A DNA stretch of 64,000 bases from Cydia pomonella (Eukaryota; Arthropoda; Insecta; Lepidoptera; Tortricidae), in the NCBI RefSeq assembly GCF_033807575.1, contig NC_084713.1:10604703-10668702 (forward strand), written 5' to 3'. A program made the translations under genes and the position numbers. How positions within the stretch are numbered: position 1 is the first letter of the stretch; each line of letters opens with the position of its first letter. Positions 1-12,900 of the stretch are shown piece by piece. The notes beneath the pieces were generated by a model, which made no database searches, was not told the DNA's origin, and worked only from the letters and a program-made list of their open reading frames with translations.

Positions 1-377
1 TCCAGTGTCGAGTCCGCCGCCGTGTCATCGCCTGTCACCTTGGGTTACTTGTACAGTCTGTGTGGAAGAAGAGTCATATAATGTATTAGTTCCTCGATAC
101 GTTCCACGACCCTTCTCTTTCCGCACAGAATCTAATGTTCCTCATAGACATGTAGACAGTAGAAAGTTAAATTAGCGCTATAAAAATATAACAAAACGAT
201 TAAATTACCGTAAAGAAATATTATGTTGGTTAGGTAGTTTGCCAGCCCACCCTTGTCGATATTATCGTTGTTTGACAATTTGGGGTTAAGATTGTCAAGA
301 ATGTCAAGCACTTATTCATCCCTTTGGATTACTCGACTCTACGTTGTAAATCTAAGGCGACACGTCGTTTATATAGG

Positions 378-612
378 ATGTAACAAAAATAGTGGGGATC
401 CGTTTAAGGACATATTCAGTATCGTCTTCTAGTAAAAGAAAAAAAGTCACAAATACGCATTGTGTTTTATATGCAGCAGGTTGTCCAAATCGGCCAACCC
501 CTCCATACAAAAACGTAAAAATCGCGCCAATTATTTTTTTCTTTTACTTTTTCCTAATCAGAACACGATACCGAATATGCCCTTAGACGGATCCCCACTA
601 TTTTTGTTACAT
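378..612. mobile_element. MITE with about 50-bp terminal inverted repeats
   Basis: The two ends are near-perfect inverted copies. The left end begins ATGTAACAAAAATAGTGGGG and the right end is its reverse complement, with similarity continuing inward for about 50 bp. The 235-bp element has no coding capacity. I could not fix a clear target-site duplication, so the superfamily is open. Confidence 0.75.
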
Positions 613-1441
613 TCTGTACTGGTGCTACTAATCTATAGAAAATATTTATAATAAAAACAAGTGAAGTTGCGTTTCCTCTGGTGAGGTGAGGCGGAATTTG
701 CAAAGCTCCCGACACGTACATAGCTATTCTAAATAGGTAGGTATTGTCCAATCAAGACCTAAATTCTTCAATTTTATTTTTTAAGTATACGTATAAGCGC
801 CATAACTAATTTGTATGCCTTTCAATTATACATTATATCGTACGAGAATATGGTAAATAATTGATAATATTTCAAAGCGGGTTATTGCACTTATGCTTAG
901 GGCGGAATCATTTAGTTAAGTGTTTTATGTAACTGTTTTTTAATGTTATTATGTCTACCCGCTTTACGTAAATAGAGATAATCTGATATAAAGTTAAAGG
1001 CATCAATCAAGCAAAAATTATAAATCGACATCAGCACCTGCTTTAATTCGAATGATTCAATTCCGTTGCGTCACATATAATCTGACGAGTTGTCATCGGC
1101 TGACAGCGATTACTCGCGTTTACCATTCGATTATTACGTCGTCGGACACATTTATGCTTCACTTGTTACGTGTAATCTCTATGCGTTACAATTTTAATTG
1201 ACTCAGTTACAATTATTAAAACTCGATCGTTCCAAACTTGTTTTTGTAGCTGTCACATGCAGCTGTTTCGTTATTTTTATTTACTGTATGATTCTACGTT
1301 GTACTCTTTTACACTGTAGCTGAATCAAGCACATTTTTCACTCAATACTTATAAGATTTGCGTTTTTTTTTATTTTTCATATATTTTCGCTAAAACATAA
1401 ATATGTCTGTTCAAGAGAGAATTATTTATTAGTGACTTTAG

Positions 1442-1587
1442 CGGTGTTGGCCGAAACGTTAATGCAATTAACAATTATTTGCCATTAACCATTATAAATT
1501 GTACCGTAAACTGTAACCGTCCTTACGGTTTTCGGTTCTATTTATAATAGTTAATGGATAATTGCAATTAACGTTCGGCCAACACTG
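1442..1587. mobile_element. hAT-type MITE with 8-bp target duplication
   Basis: This 146-bp foldback element has ends CGGTGTTGGCCG and its complement CGGCCAACACTG; the arms pair for about 50 bp. The flanking octamers are GACTTTAG (1434-1441) and GGCTTTAG (1588-1595), matching at 7 of 8 positions. The 8-bp duplication together with a C(A/G)GTG terminus is typical of hAT transposons. It is non-autonomous. Confidence 0.8.
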
Positions 1588-2061
1588 GGCTTTAGTGAAA
1601 TTCGAATTCGAGGTCCTTGAAGATTTTACCTCTGTTTGGTAGGCAGGCAGACGTAGTCGAATTTTATTTATTTGGTCTATTTCTGATATGATACTGATCT
1701 GTCAGTGTCAAAAGTGACATTTCTTTTCCTAAAGACGTCATTTCGTTATTATAAACGCAATTGTGTCCAAATTTGCAAGCTGCGAATGTTATTCTCCCTC
1801 CACATGTAACAATTTTACTGCATATAAAATGTACGAGCAATGGACGAGATGTATCTCTATTACATCCGTTTCATTACTTAAATAGTCGGTTGCAAAGGAG
1901 CATTGTGATTATTACACGCGGCATTGTCTCTATTCCCACCGCCATGATAGATGAGCATCTGTGAGCGGACGCATCTCTCGGGGTAATTCCCAGTACTCCT
2001 CGCCGTAATTGCATCGTACAATCTAGCACTAGTAGATCATCCGTACAAATCCAGGATGCTA

Positions 2062-2225
2062 GTAGTAGTAAGTAAGTAAGTAAATATTCTTTATTGCACC
2101 AACAATTATACATTTTACATACATGTAGAACTACAAATGAATTTTAAAGGAAAATAGAACCAGGTAACAACAGGCGGTCTTATCGCTAAAAAGCGATCTC
2201 TTCCAGACAACTTTTAGGTAGCAGG
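2062..2225 (-). repeat. 3' tail of an RTE-like LINE
   Basis: The segment starts with an AAGT tandem (TTAC on the minus strand), then an ATTCTTTATTGCACC block and a GCGGTCTTATCGC block. I recognise this as a very common lepidopteran LINE 3' end in reverse orientation, which is recall and not a search result. Only the tail is present, as expected for a 5'-truncated insertion. Confidence 0.6.
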
Positions 2226-3413
2226 AAATTTCGAACTCATACAAAAGTCAACAGGTTGTGCAAGGAGCTAAATATGGAGACTATTAAATACAAACACACA
2301 TACTACTTATATAAGTATTAAAACAATACTACTAAATATACAATATAATATATAGTAGGCTACCTAATATACTAATAAATATACAATATAATATATAGTA
2401 GGTAGGTATTGTATCATTCGAACTGTATGATTAAGTTAAGAGTACGTACGCAATTTAACGTCAGGTGACATTGTTTTGAATTTTCATGAAAAATTAAAAA
2501 AAAAAAAAAAAAAATTGGTTTACAATTGACATTTGAATAGTAATAAGGTGGGAACCTTCTTTTACGTATACAATATACTTGTGGCAGAAGGCCCCGCTCT
2601 TCCATAGTTTGAAAGGGTACAACCAAAATAATTATTTGTGTTTTCATAGTGTGTAATTTCATTTCCCTCAAATTATTACTATTAGGCTAAAGGAAACATG
2701 TTAAAATCTGACAATTTAATCACTATAAGGCCTATAATAATATCCCATTGGTATGGTAAGTCAGATGGCATTTGCTTTCGTATAATTGTTAAATTCCACT
2801 CTTGGAATAAGGTAACTGAATGTACCCTAGGCTCCTTTAAGAAGGATGTCAGTCGCCGAAGAACTTTAATTTTATTGATACATAATGCCATTGACATAGA
2901 GTCTAAGTGAGACCGGGGGTGGTAACTACTGGGAATAACCCAGCTCTCGGCTTTCTAGCGCCTCGTATTCCGCGGTATTTCTCAAGTACTTGCTTAATTC
3001 TTTAACAACTTGCATGCTAACCTATATAATATAGAGAGTGATACATTGTTTGTTATCAATCTGTGGACAATTACATCTTATAGGTAAATTACACGGTGCT
3101 GCCCCACCGCGCCGTAAGTGAATCTACAAATGCATGATATTGGAATTCTATTTATATGTTTAAGTAGGCGCTTGTTTTTTTTTTCTTACGCAAGAATGTC
3201 ATTTAATTGTATAGGAAACGTTTTATCGTAGCTGCGTATATTTTTGTCGATGGATAGCAAAAACTTCATATTACTTCTTTAATGAGCACGAGCCGGTTAT
3301 TGTTGGTATAAAATGTCTTTGTATTATAATGTTTATAATTATAATTAAAAGCAAATGTTTCACTTTAATATTAACAATTAAAATTAAAAAAAATCTCAGG
3401 TGACTTTTGTGGG

Positions 3414-3776
3414 ATGCCACCTGCGTCAGTAGTGTCAGTACAGTACACGCACGGTGCGGCCATGCACCTTGGCCGCACCGTGCGATCGGCGGGAGCTGTT
3501 GCTGAGCAGGCGATGTCCCTAAAGGGGACAAGTACTTGGGGTAAACAAGCTACATACTTGTTTATTCCCCTTGCCGTGGAGACGTCTGGTTGCTGGTGCG
3601 CGGGGGCGAAATATTTTCTTGGGGAACTGGGGCGTCGCTTGCAGGAGAGGGGTGTCGATCCCCGCTCCGGGTCGTTCCTAGCGCAAAGGTTGTCCATCGT
3701 GGCTCAACGCGGAATCGCAGCAAGCGTGATGGGCATCTTTGCGTTGGGAGCGATGCGGGCTGGGTTTATTGTTTGA
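3414..3776 (+). pseudogene. GC-rich 120-codon remnant ORF, probably retroelement-derived
   Basis: This ATG-started frame is much more GC-rich than its surroundings. It carries a GRRLQERGVDPRSGSFLAQR-type segment followed by LSIVAQRG. From memory this resembles the short conserved tail that follows degenerate reverse-transcriptase ORFs in several animal genomes (arginine-rich, then a QR..S...QRG signature). A T-rich tail follows the stop and runs almost to the DUSP11 splice acceptor at 3902. A perfect 14-bp inverted repeat lies inside the frame at 3448-3484. It could instead be an unrelated host fragment; the name is weakly supported. Confidence 0.35.
3448..3484. repeat. Perfect 14-bp inverted repeat, 9-nt loop
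   Basis: CGCACGGTGCGGCC at 3448-3461 is exactly complementary to GGCCGCACCGTGCG at 3471-3484. The loop is ATGCACCTT. The stem is very GC-rich in an AT-rich setting and lies inside the remnant ORF. Confidence 0.9.
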
Positions 3777-3902
3777 CTAGTTTTTATAGGTTAGTTTTAT
3801 TTATTGTTAAGTTTATTGATAGTTTAGTTTTAGTCCTTAAGTATTTTTTAATGATTGTTTTTTTTTTTAATAGCCGGTTATTTAAATCATAATTTGTTTT
3901 AG

Positions 3903-3982
3903 GAGCTGCGAGAAGCCGGCGTTCTGCACAAGAAAATTTTAATGCCTGGCAGAGTAATACCGCCCGAGAACAAAGTGATACA
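3903..3982 (+). CDS. DUSP11: DUSP11 first visible exon
   Basis: The acceptor is TTTGTTTTAG at 3893-3902 and the donor GTAAGT starts at 3983. It starts in phase 0 and ends with two bases of a Gln codon completed by the next exon. The translation begins ELREAGVLHKKIL and contains GRVIPPENKVIQ, matching the strand that leads into the helix before the catalytic loop in DUSP11 proteins. Confidence 0.88.
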
Positions 3983-6900
3983 GTAAGTACCCGCGTTTGA
4001 CGTATCCAACACCAACTTTTCTGGTACCCTGGCTAATCAAATATAGACTTTTTCCCATCGCAGTACAACAACATAGATATCAGAGATAATTTGGTGGTTT
4101 ATAAGTTCACATTCGATTAATTGCCCTTTCATGCGAGTATCTTCGTTCGAGGTTTAAACTCGACCGAGTAGAAAGGCTCTTAGATGTTTCAGTTTATGAA
4201 TGAGCTTTGATTAATACGCGAGAAATAATTAAACGAATATTTCCCAAGAAGAAAACTTTATATTATCAGATACCTATCTCTTGTAGTGACAATATATTTA
4301 GAGGAGAATTCTATAGTTTTACAAACTGTTTGTTCATTTACAATATTTACATTTACAATTAAATCGTTTTCATATAGTATTTCTCAAGTATATTTATGTT
4401 CGATTGTCGTGATCCCGACGTCGTGCCCGCGGCAATAGTCACTGAGGATGCGCTTACGCCCCGATACGGTGTGCGTAAATCAGTTCTCGCGAGCCATCGA
4501 TCAAAGCACCAAGCTCATGTTATCGTTTTGTGTTCTTCGCGGATTTTAATTTGAACCGTCGAATTGGCGCCATTCGTAGATCGAATATGGTTAATGTTAT
4601 AAATCTTGGCGTGGGCCGGCGCCCCGCCTGAGGCCGCACCGCGTCTGTAGAACCACTAAAGTGGTACTACGGTGGTACTCGGATTCAATTGGAGCCGGTC
4701 ACATCTAGCGCCGCTGTTCGACGTCGTCTGCCGCCCACGCGAGCTCTCGGAATTTGAAAGGCATTTGTCGCTGCCCGCGCCGTCACGTACAACGGCTGCC
4801 CTGTAAACAAATATTTTATTAAGTTATTAATATCCCGATCGATACTCTATTAAATATTGTATAATCGAGTATGATAATGTTCTTTGGCTCATTTGGTTTT
4901 GAAACGTTAATTAAATGAGCATTAATATCCACCGATGTTTACGGTGATAGACCTACATAGAAATACTGTAGTATAAATTGATGATTAACACAAAGATAAG
5001 TGTTTCACTAATGGGACTTACTTGATAGCGATAAAATTACAAATAACAACCATAGTAGATTTAATTTCCCACTAAGCAGAGTAAAACTGTAAGTTAACGA
5101 AAATATTATCACCGTCATTTGTCTAGTCTTTTGTCCGTCCTTGGGTCCTTTAGCCGGGCGACTTCGCCATAAATAACCATTGGCATTTCTAAGATAGTTC
5201 GTCTGTTATCGGGCGAGAGGACCTCGGATCTGTTTGTTAACGATAGACAAATGCGCCACCCGTACGGTAAAGCTACTCGCCTCTCGGGATACCTCTAATG
5301 ACACCACTATGTTTAGAGGACTAATTTGATGACACGGGAATTGCTTACATGTATTTGTAAGCGATGTAAAAGAATCCGATGGTGAAGAATGATAAAGAAA
5401 CGACTTGCATTCCGCTTACACGTAATTTACGGAATTTAACCGAAGTAGTTTATTTAATGGACCCGGATATAGCTTATCGTTTCATTTTTCACGTTTTCTT
5501 AGGCAACGTCCGCTTATGAAAGTATACCTATACAGTTCCCCTATTTTTTGCTTGTTTTCGTAATAATTCTATCTGCATAACAGCAGCCTGAGCATGATAT
5601 ACTGTTAGCATAAACTCACTTGACACAGGGTAGTTTCGCATACGTGAGTACTCTACGCATTATTTTGATTGAATGAAGTATCTTTTGGCCATAAAAATAA
5701 TCTAATCGAGACCTTGGGCCCATTTCTCTAACGGTATTAGACTAATATTATTAGTCCATGAACTGTCAAATCGTAGGAGTTGCCATGACAACACACTAAT
5801 AATATTAGTCAAATTCTGTTTGAGAAATGGGCCCCTCCTGGAATCTGTTTAATTTCGCCTAAATTTATTTGTGATATTTTTTTTGTGATATTGACATTAA
5901 ACATAAAGTGTTACAATCAAAAATCTTATCGGATGAGAAATTTTGTATACTTGCAATACTCATATATTTGTTATCCGAATATTCACTGCCGAATGTTTCG
6001 TAATTTGAAATTATATTTTATCATAATTTCATTGCGCCGAATGTCCATGGGGGTTGGGGTTGGGGGTCACAGTCCTAACATCACCTAACACTTTTTTAAA
6101 CAAAATTTAGTTTTCAGGGGGGTCGCAGTTCTACACTTTTTACAACAGTTCGTATTCGCGGGGGTCATATAAATGTATAAACCGGTGATTTCTTCATTGT
6201 TAACATTCTTTTTCATACTTAGGAAGATATGACAGAAAATGCATTTCGGGAAACTAAATAATACGTTTATGCGATGTAAATATTCGCCTAAAACCTATTA
6301 TGCTAAACTGATTATGTCAGTCACGTTTCGGACGACTGAAGAAACGCAAAATAAAATTATTCGTATCAAAAGTCGGCCATGATAATAGTAGTTAATTTAA
6401 GATTCGGAGTAGCATATATTCGGGCAATTGTATATTATACAAACGGAAGGTTTCTGCAAATTATACATTAGTTGAATAACAGCTATGCGAAAAAGGGTAT
6501 GCCAGATACGTTTCTAGACGGAACGTCGTTGTTCACATATTATGTGTATAAAATATAATAAACAAACAAATCCATTATAATAAAAATGATTGTTCAAACA
6601 CAGGCTAATAATACCAGTATGAAGTTACGCATGGAAGCAACAATATCATAGCTTAGGCCTTCACCCTGACCTCTCGGATCGGCGGAGATCATCAGCTCGT
6701 AATGATGCTCGCGTGCCTTCGCCGGTCCATTTATCACCGCCATATTTTTACTTGTTTCCATGTCGTCTGTCCACAATCATGTCGTCATTACAAGCCCGTG
6801 TACCCATCACCCCGTCAATAAATTGTTACCGACGCCGGTGGTACGGTTTGTCCGATTAATAAGTTTGTATGGTTCGACTCCCAATAATTTATTCCTAACA

Positions 6901-9900
6901 CGGATTTATTTACGTTTGCTGGTAAGTACGTGTTACATCGTTCCTCCTTTGATCTAGGATTAAGCTTGTACTAGGCTGGCGGTGCAAGTGTCAGCGTTTA
7001 TAATATCAATTGAAGCTCTTTTTATAATATTATGGTCAGTAGAATGGGTAAGCAGTTAATTTTTTTTAGAACATTAAAACTTCTAGGCATGCAGCTGTGG
7101 AGAATTGTAGATATATAGTCTATTGCATTTTTGTAGCGTGACCTAATATTTATTCATCGGATACCGTACCAATGTACATATCTGGTCATGCTTAATCCGC
7201 TTTTAAACTTTTTTCACTAATATTTTTTGTTGAAGTTTCGATTAGCGCATGATTGAGAGTTATCACGAGACAATTTGACATAGTGTTAAGTCATTTCTTA
7301 TTTTTAGGTGGTTCTCTCGGTATATTGACGAGACTTGCTACTAAAAAACCTTGTTGTGACTTTGTGAAGACGGACTAATTGTTTGCTAAAACAGTTGTGT
7401 GACGTCAGGACGTGGCTTGGAATTTCCAAACTTAAGCACTATATAAATCGCTGTTTACGCGATCATTAAATTTAACGGAAGGTGTTAGAATTGTACGTGT
7501 TAAGTGGCCATTATGCCGTTAGGAGGTAGGGAGTTTAAAAATGTTCTCGAAGCATTGTGTTGAATGACTTCTGTTTAACTTGTTTTAGGTAATGTATGTT
7601 ATCATAACGATCAAAAAATCAATATGAAGTTTCGAATTCTTAAATCAGAACTTTTTAAATATCTTGAAATATCACAAATGATCAAAATATTTGTCGAACT
7701 CTCGGCACAAATAAAGGATCCATAGATCAACAGGATTTGTAAGCCAGGATTTACGAGCACAAGTCCTTTAAAATACTTTATCGCGCTAAGGTGTTGAAAC
7801 TAAACTCTCGTTGTGATTGTTTGTCGAGTAAAAGTCCAGTGTAAATCAATGTAAGATAGGAGACTTCCGAGCGTGATAACAAACACATAAATACGGCGAC
7901 CGCCAGCCATTGTCCAAATTTACTGCCACTAAGCCTTTTCCACCAATATTGTCGGATATTTTTCTATGCGTCTGTACAGAGAATATTAGAATAATAGAAA
8001 CTGTTTATGCGATGTATATTTCAAGATTCTGTGAAGAGATTTTTCGTGTTCAACCCGTACTGCCATATATGCTACATTGTTTACTTATCTCTTTCTTTAG
8101 GAAAGTTATTTTGCTTTTTCACTATGATAATTTATTTAATCACATCACTGAAAATATTAGTGAAATACAATTTCTTGTATATTTAAATATGAACTGTAGG
8201 CACAACTTCATTATGTACCTCCAAAGCGTAGATACGTCGTAATCGCTTGTAATACGGTCGAGAAGGAAATAATTATCGATATTCTACTATAATGTCCCTA
8301 ATAATGTTGCTAAAGTGGCTATTACCAGTGGTTACACCGTTTTATTCGGAGTAATCATTGGGCCGACCTATTCTTTTATTATGTTAGAGGTATGTAATGT
8401 ATGTAATCAGTTGTTTAGACCACACAGGCGCATGATTGAGCGTATTGAGACATTCGACAAGTACGTATAATACTCATGGACTTATCAGGGATATTGGAGC
8501 TTTCGAAATTTCTACCTGCTCCGTACATAACTTAATTAAGCGGTTACGAAACGCTTTTAATACACTTACGGTCACAAACATGTTTACTCTTCTTTAGCTT
8601 ATGTCAATGGAGTAAGGTTAAAATGTGTATACATGTTTTTGACTGTGCCTGTAAATAATTTGATTAGAGCGCGCTCTTGTTTTAGACGTGATTATTTTCT
8701 TGCGTCGACCGATAACTTGTTTTTGGTTCAGTTACAAACTGTACTTAATAATATTCAATTTTTTTTGATACTGCTTTTAAAAGTTATAATTATTGCAGGC
8801 ATATACTTTGTATCTTTTAATTGCCACGTTTGTTGAACTTATATAAGTCAGCACCTATCCGAAGAAAACGTTTCCTTAAATATCTACATATTTTTATGAC
8901 AAGTGTAGCATTACGGATCATTGAAAAACCGTTTAGAGTGGCGTGTGTGTAAAAATATCTAAATTACGTTTCGAGAGCGGATGTCGCACGGGCTGCAGAA
9001 TATCGAGCGTGTGAAAATACCTCCGCGCGAGTTGGTCGATATAATTATCGAGTAGCCGCGATTCTGATGGATACTAAGTAATAGTCAATATTTTCAAGCG
9101 TTATATCCTATTTATATAAATACCGACGTACTACTCCTTCGTTAGATACAGTGTCATAGCCGTAACGCAGAATTGTCTCACTCAATTTATGAATTTATAT
9201 TTTGACTGTCCATACCTACTATTCCTTTTTGTGTTATGTGCGCGTCGCGCGATATCCAATTTGCAGTCTGGACCTGAATAATAATATGAAATCCGTCACG
9301 ACTGATACTTGACAGACTTCTTATTTATTTTGTTGACCATACTCTTTACTTAATGTAATGGACCATATTTAATGTACCGTAAAAGAGAATTATTTTATGT
9401 GATCGCAATAGTAATATTTAGTTGTCAATTTGGTATGACATTATCCATGTCTAGACAAGCAAATTGGATTAATTGCTTAGCAAATCACATTTAGCTGGCA
9501 CTTAAAACATTTACTAAATTACTCATACTATTTAAATACTTCATTAAGTGGAATATTCGAAACACAACACCGCTGTGTCATTGGTGTTTTTAATTAATCA
9601 AGGAAACAAATTAATAAATATGGTGCTCCTTAATTGTTTCATAAATTTAATGCGAGATCACTAATGTTTTATGTGGTTTTGAATTATATAGTTTCAAAAT
9701 AAAATTTCAAGTAGGTATTTAATATTTGGTCCCTAACACCGTGGTGCTATGTAGGTAGGTAAGTATATATATATTCGTACATGCAGGTTCAAAATGTTCA
9801 AATGGAGTCTGCGGTATCGTTGTAAATATTCATAGGCCGTTTTGTTATGCGATGTCGACCGGCGCCTCTATTAGATGCGCCTGATTAATTTGCACATCCC

Positions 9901-12900
9901 ACATGTTTATTAGCTGTTGAATACGCATAGTTGTGGTTTATGATGCCTACCGAATATATTCCAGATCCGAACTAATTGGTCTTAACTTGACATATATTAG
10001 GACGTTATACTTGTGGAATCTGGAGGCAGATCTTAATTGAACTTCATGTAGTTTTGTTGACAGTTTAGGTTGGCTTATGAAATTCCTATTCTTGATAGGT
10101 GTAAATTATGTTTAGTTGGATAATTAACATGGTAAACATGAGATTTTAAGACTGGTTAATTAAATTTTAGGTTTGTTCGTTTACTTTCAATTAAGTAGTG
10201 TCTATAGATCCAGTCTATAGAAAATGGATCTAGTGAGAAATGTTTTTCTTCTTAGATCCAAATTTTTATGTTGACAATTAAAATTGGATCTATTTTATGT
10301 ATTGATTTGTATTGTATTTTTGTTTTTCTTTTTATTGGAGAAACAACAGAAGTATGCGACAGGATAATAGGTTACATTGTTAGGTACAAACAATATAGAG
10401 ATGAACACTTACTTCCTTAAACGCTCTCACTAAAACATACATAAAATAAACGGACTTAACTAAAAGGTATGTTAACATACAAGTTTACCAAGTGTTGTAG
10501 ACCATGCTTATGTATATTATAATTTAGGTACTAAAATTCAAATGGAGAAGAAAATAAAATCAGCAAAAAGTCGAAATTAGATACTGACAACCAATTTGCG
10601 CAATATATTATTAAGTACATTGACAGTACCGATACTAGCAATGATGACGACACACTACTGATGAACATTATGTTGGCCGTTGAGAATATTGAGTATTTGA
10701 TAACGGAATTTGGGCCTAGTGACATTGAATATATCGATGGAAGTAAATTCTTTATTATAAGTGTTACAAATACGACGTAAGGGGGCTCGCAAACCGGCGT
10801 TACTAGAGGTGGTGGGAACCGAGAACAAAGCTATAGAGCGCGAGCTGGATCGAGCTGGGACTCTGAAACGTATCCGCTCCAGCAGTTCCATACTGTTAAA
10901 ATGCCCTTTGTATATTTTATAGAGAGTAATTGCGTCACAGCATTTGCTTCTGGTCTCTAATGAATGCAACTTATAATACTGCAGCAGAGAGAACTATTGT
11001 AATACCGAGCGATTTTTCCCAACTCGAAGACTGGCGCCTATTTCCTTGTTTGGCCTGTCTGCTTGCAGTCTGGTTTAGCCTAGGTTTAGGTTTGTTATGT
11101 GTGTAGTTTCCCTGTACGCGCTAGGAGCATTGAGCGTACCCTGCTAAACGGCATCAGGAGAATCGGTTCCGGGCCAATCGCACCCGAATCTTGTCTGGCA
11201 AGCTCGTCCGCAGCATTCGTTAGCCCGGGATCAGCTGTGTCCTTTGATTCATTGTAGGGTGATCTTGTTATTATGACATACCTCCGTTATTCGTTCGTGG
11301 CATTCGTGTATAAGTTTGGATGTAACTATATGGCTTTTTAGCGCCATTAAGACTGGTCTACTGTCGGAGAGTATGCGGATGTAGGATCCGACTACCTTCC
11401 TTGCAGCGCAGTCGCCGCATTTATGATGCGCTCATATTACTCAGCTTGGAATACCGAGTTATGGGCTCCTAGATGAGTGGTGATTGACAACACAAGAAAT
11501 ACCATTGACGATACTAAAAAAAAATGTTTTTTATTTATTTTTTCGAATAGGAATATAACAGATGTAGAAAGGGCTATGACAATTTTGCTTTGAGCCCATC
11601 ATACAGCAGAAGTTCTGTAGAAGAAGACATCGTGATTTGGCCAACTTTTCTAATAGTTCATTTTTTAAACAGTAAGTCTCATACAAAGTCATTATACATT
11701 ATATTATGCTAGATCAAACATTATTATTATGGTTCCAATTACTGAGTCGTTTTATCTACATGTGTAAAATGTATTAGAATAAACATAATGTTTGTGTATA
11801 ACTAGACGAACTCTACTGCATCCGGGCTCGTATATCGTAAACGTCTTTTACGTCTTTAAAATATATGTATAATAAATAAGGTTTTTTCTACTTGTCGACT
11901 GTAACGGTTGAATTAAGATTTCGTATACCAAACTATAATTGGGTACTTTTCATGTATGGGCTCCTAACTCAAATATAATATTCATTTCGAAACGGTTGAG
12001 TCAACTATAATGAAATGGACCAATCACAGCTCGCCGCGGTCAAGAGGACGAAACAAAACGATAGGTCCAATTAATTATTTATTTTAGGTTGTTTAGTACA
12101 AACACTTGTTGCATAAGTCATAAACGCACATGCGATGCGACACCCGTAATATAGCAACATCCATAGACTACGAAAACCGCTCACCATTGCTTGTTAGTCT
12201 CCATAGGCGATGGTGGCCAAAATCGAGAAAAAACTGTCTTAAAAATTGAAAGCAAGGAGCAAGTACCAGGGTCTCATGAGTTACGAGAAGGTGTCGCTGA
12301 CCACCCCGCCGGGTCCCGGCGGCCGGGGCGCGTACGAGTATGAAGGTATCGCGGCTGCTCGCGTATCTTAAATAGCTGTATACTTTTGGCTTGTTTACCT
12401 GGATAATTTTATTAGTTTGAAGTATTGTTTTTTTTTTACTCGTAGAAAAAGTATTGTATACAATAGTGATATAATCAAGCTTTTCAATCTCGTACCTCAC
12501 TTTGGCAACTCAGCAAGCTTCGTTGCCAAAACACGGTACTCGACTGAAAAGCTCTCTATTATATCACGATTCTATAAAATACTATTTCAATATATGGGAT
12601 AGGTCACCAAAAGTATCCAGGAACACGAAGACCTTGTAATCAATGAAGTCAGAAGACGTTAAGAACTTTAACATTCAAATAGCCTCAATGCCTTACATAA
12701 AAGACTATTCCATTTCAAATTACAATAAAACTTTATTAGATATTACAATTGTAACAACCACAGCCTCCTCTATTTGTCAGGCGCCGCAAACAATGTAAGG
12801 TTACTCATGTACTATTTTAGTGTATAGTTATAATAGGCTTAACCACAAAGGACACGTTCCGGGAACCCTGCATAATCGAGACGTAACAGTTGTGTTCAAA

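Larger units (their letters stand above)
1..3902. other. Upstream intronic or intergenic DNA
   Basis: This stretch ends at the splice acceptor of the first visible DUSP11 exon. It is AT-rich and holds a MITE near 378-612, a hAT-type MITE at 1442-1587, a LINE 3' tail near 2062-2225, an AT-rich tandem duplication near 2331-2402 and a GC-rich remnant ORF at 3414-3776. I looked for the missing N-terminal DUSP11 exons and found none, so they probably lie left of the window. Since the first visible exon starts with a complete codon, at least the end of this region should be intron. Confidence 0.6.

Noticed and set aside
7910..8242. 110-codon ORF
   Set aside because: No ATG context, motif or composition difference from intron; chance.
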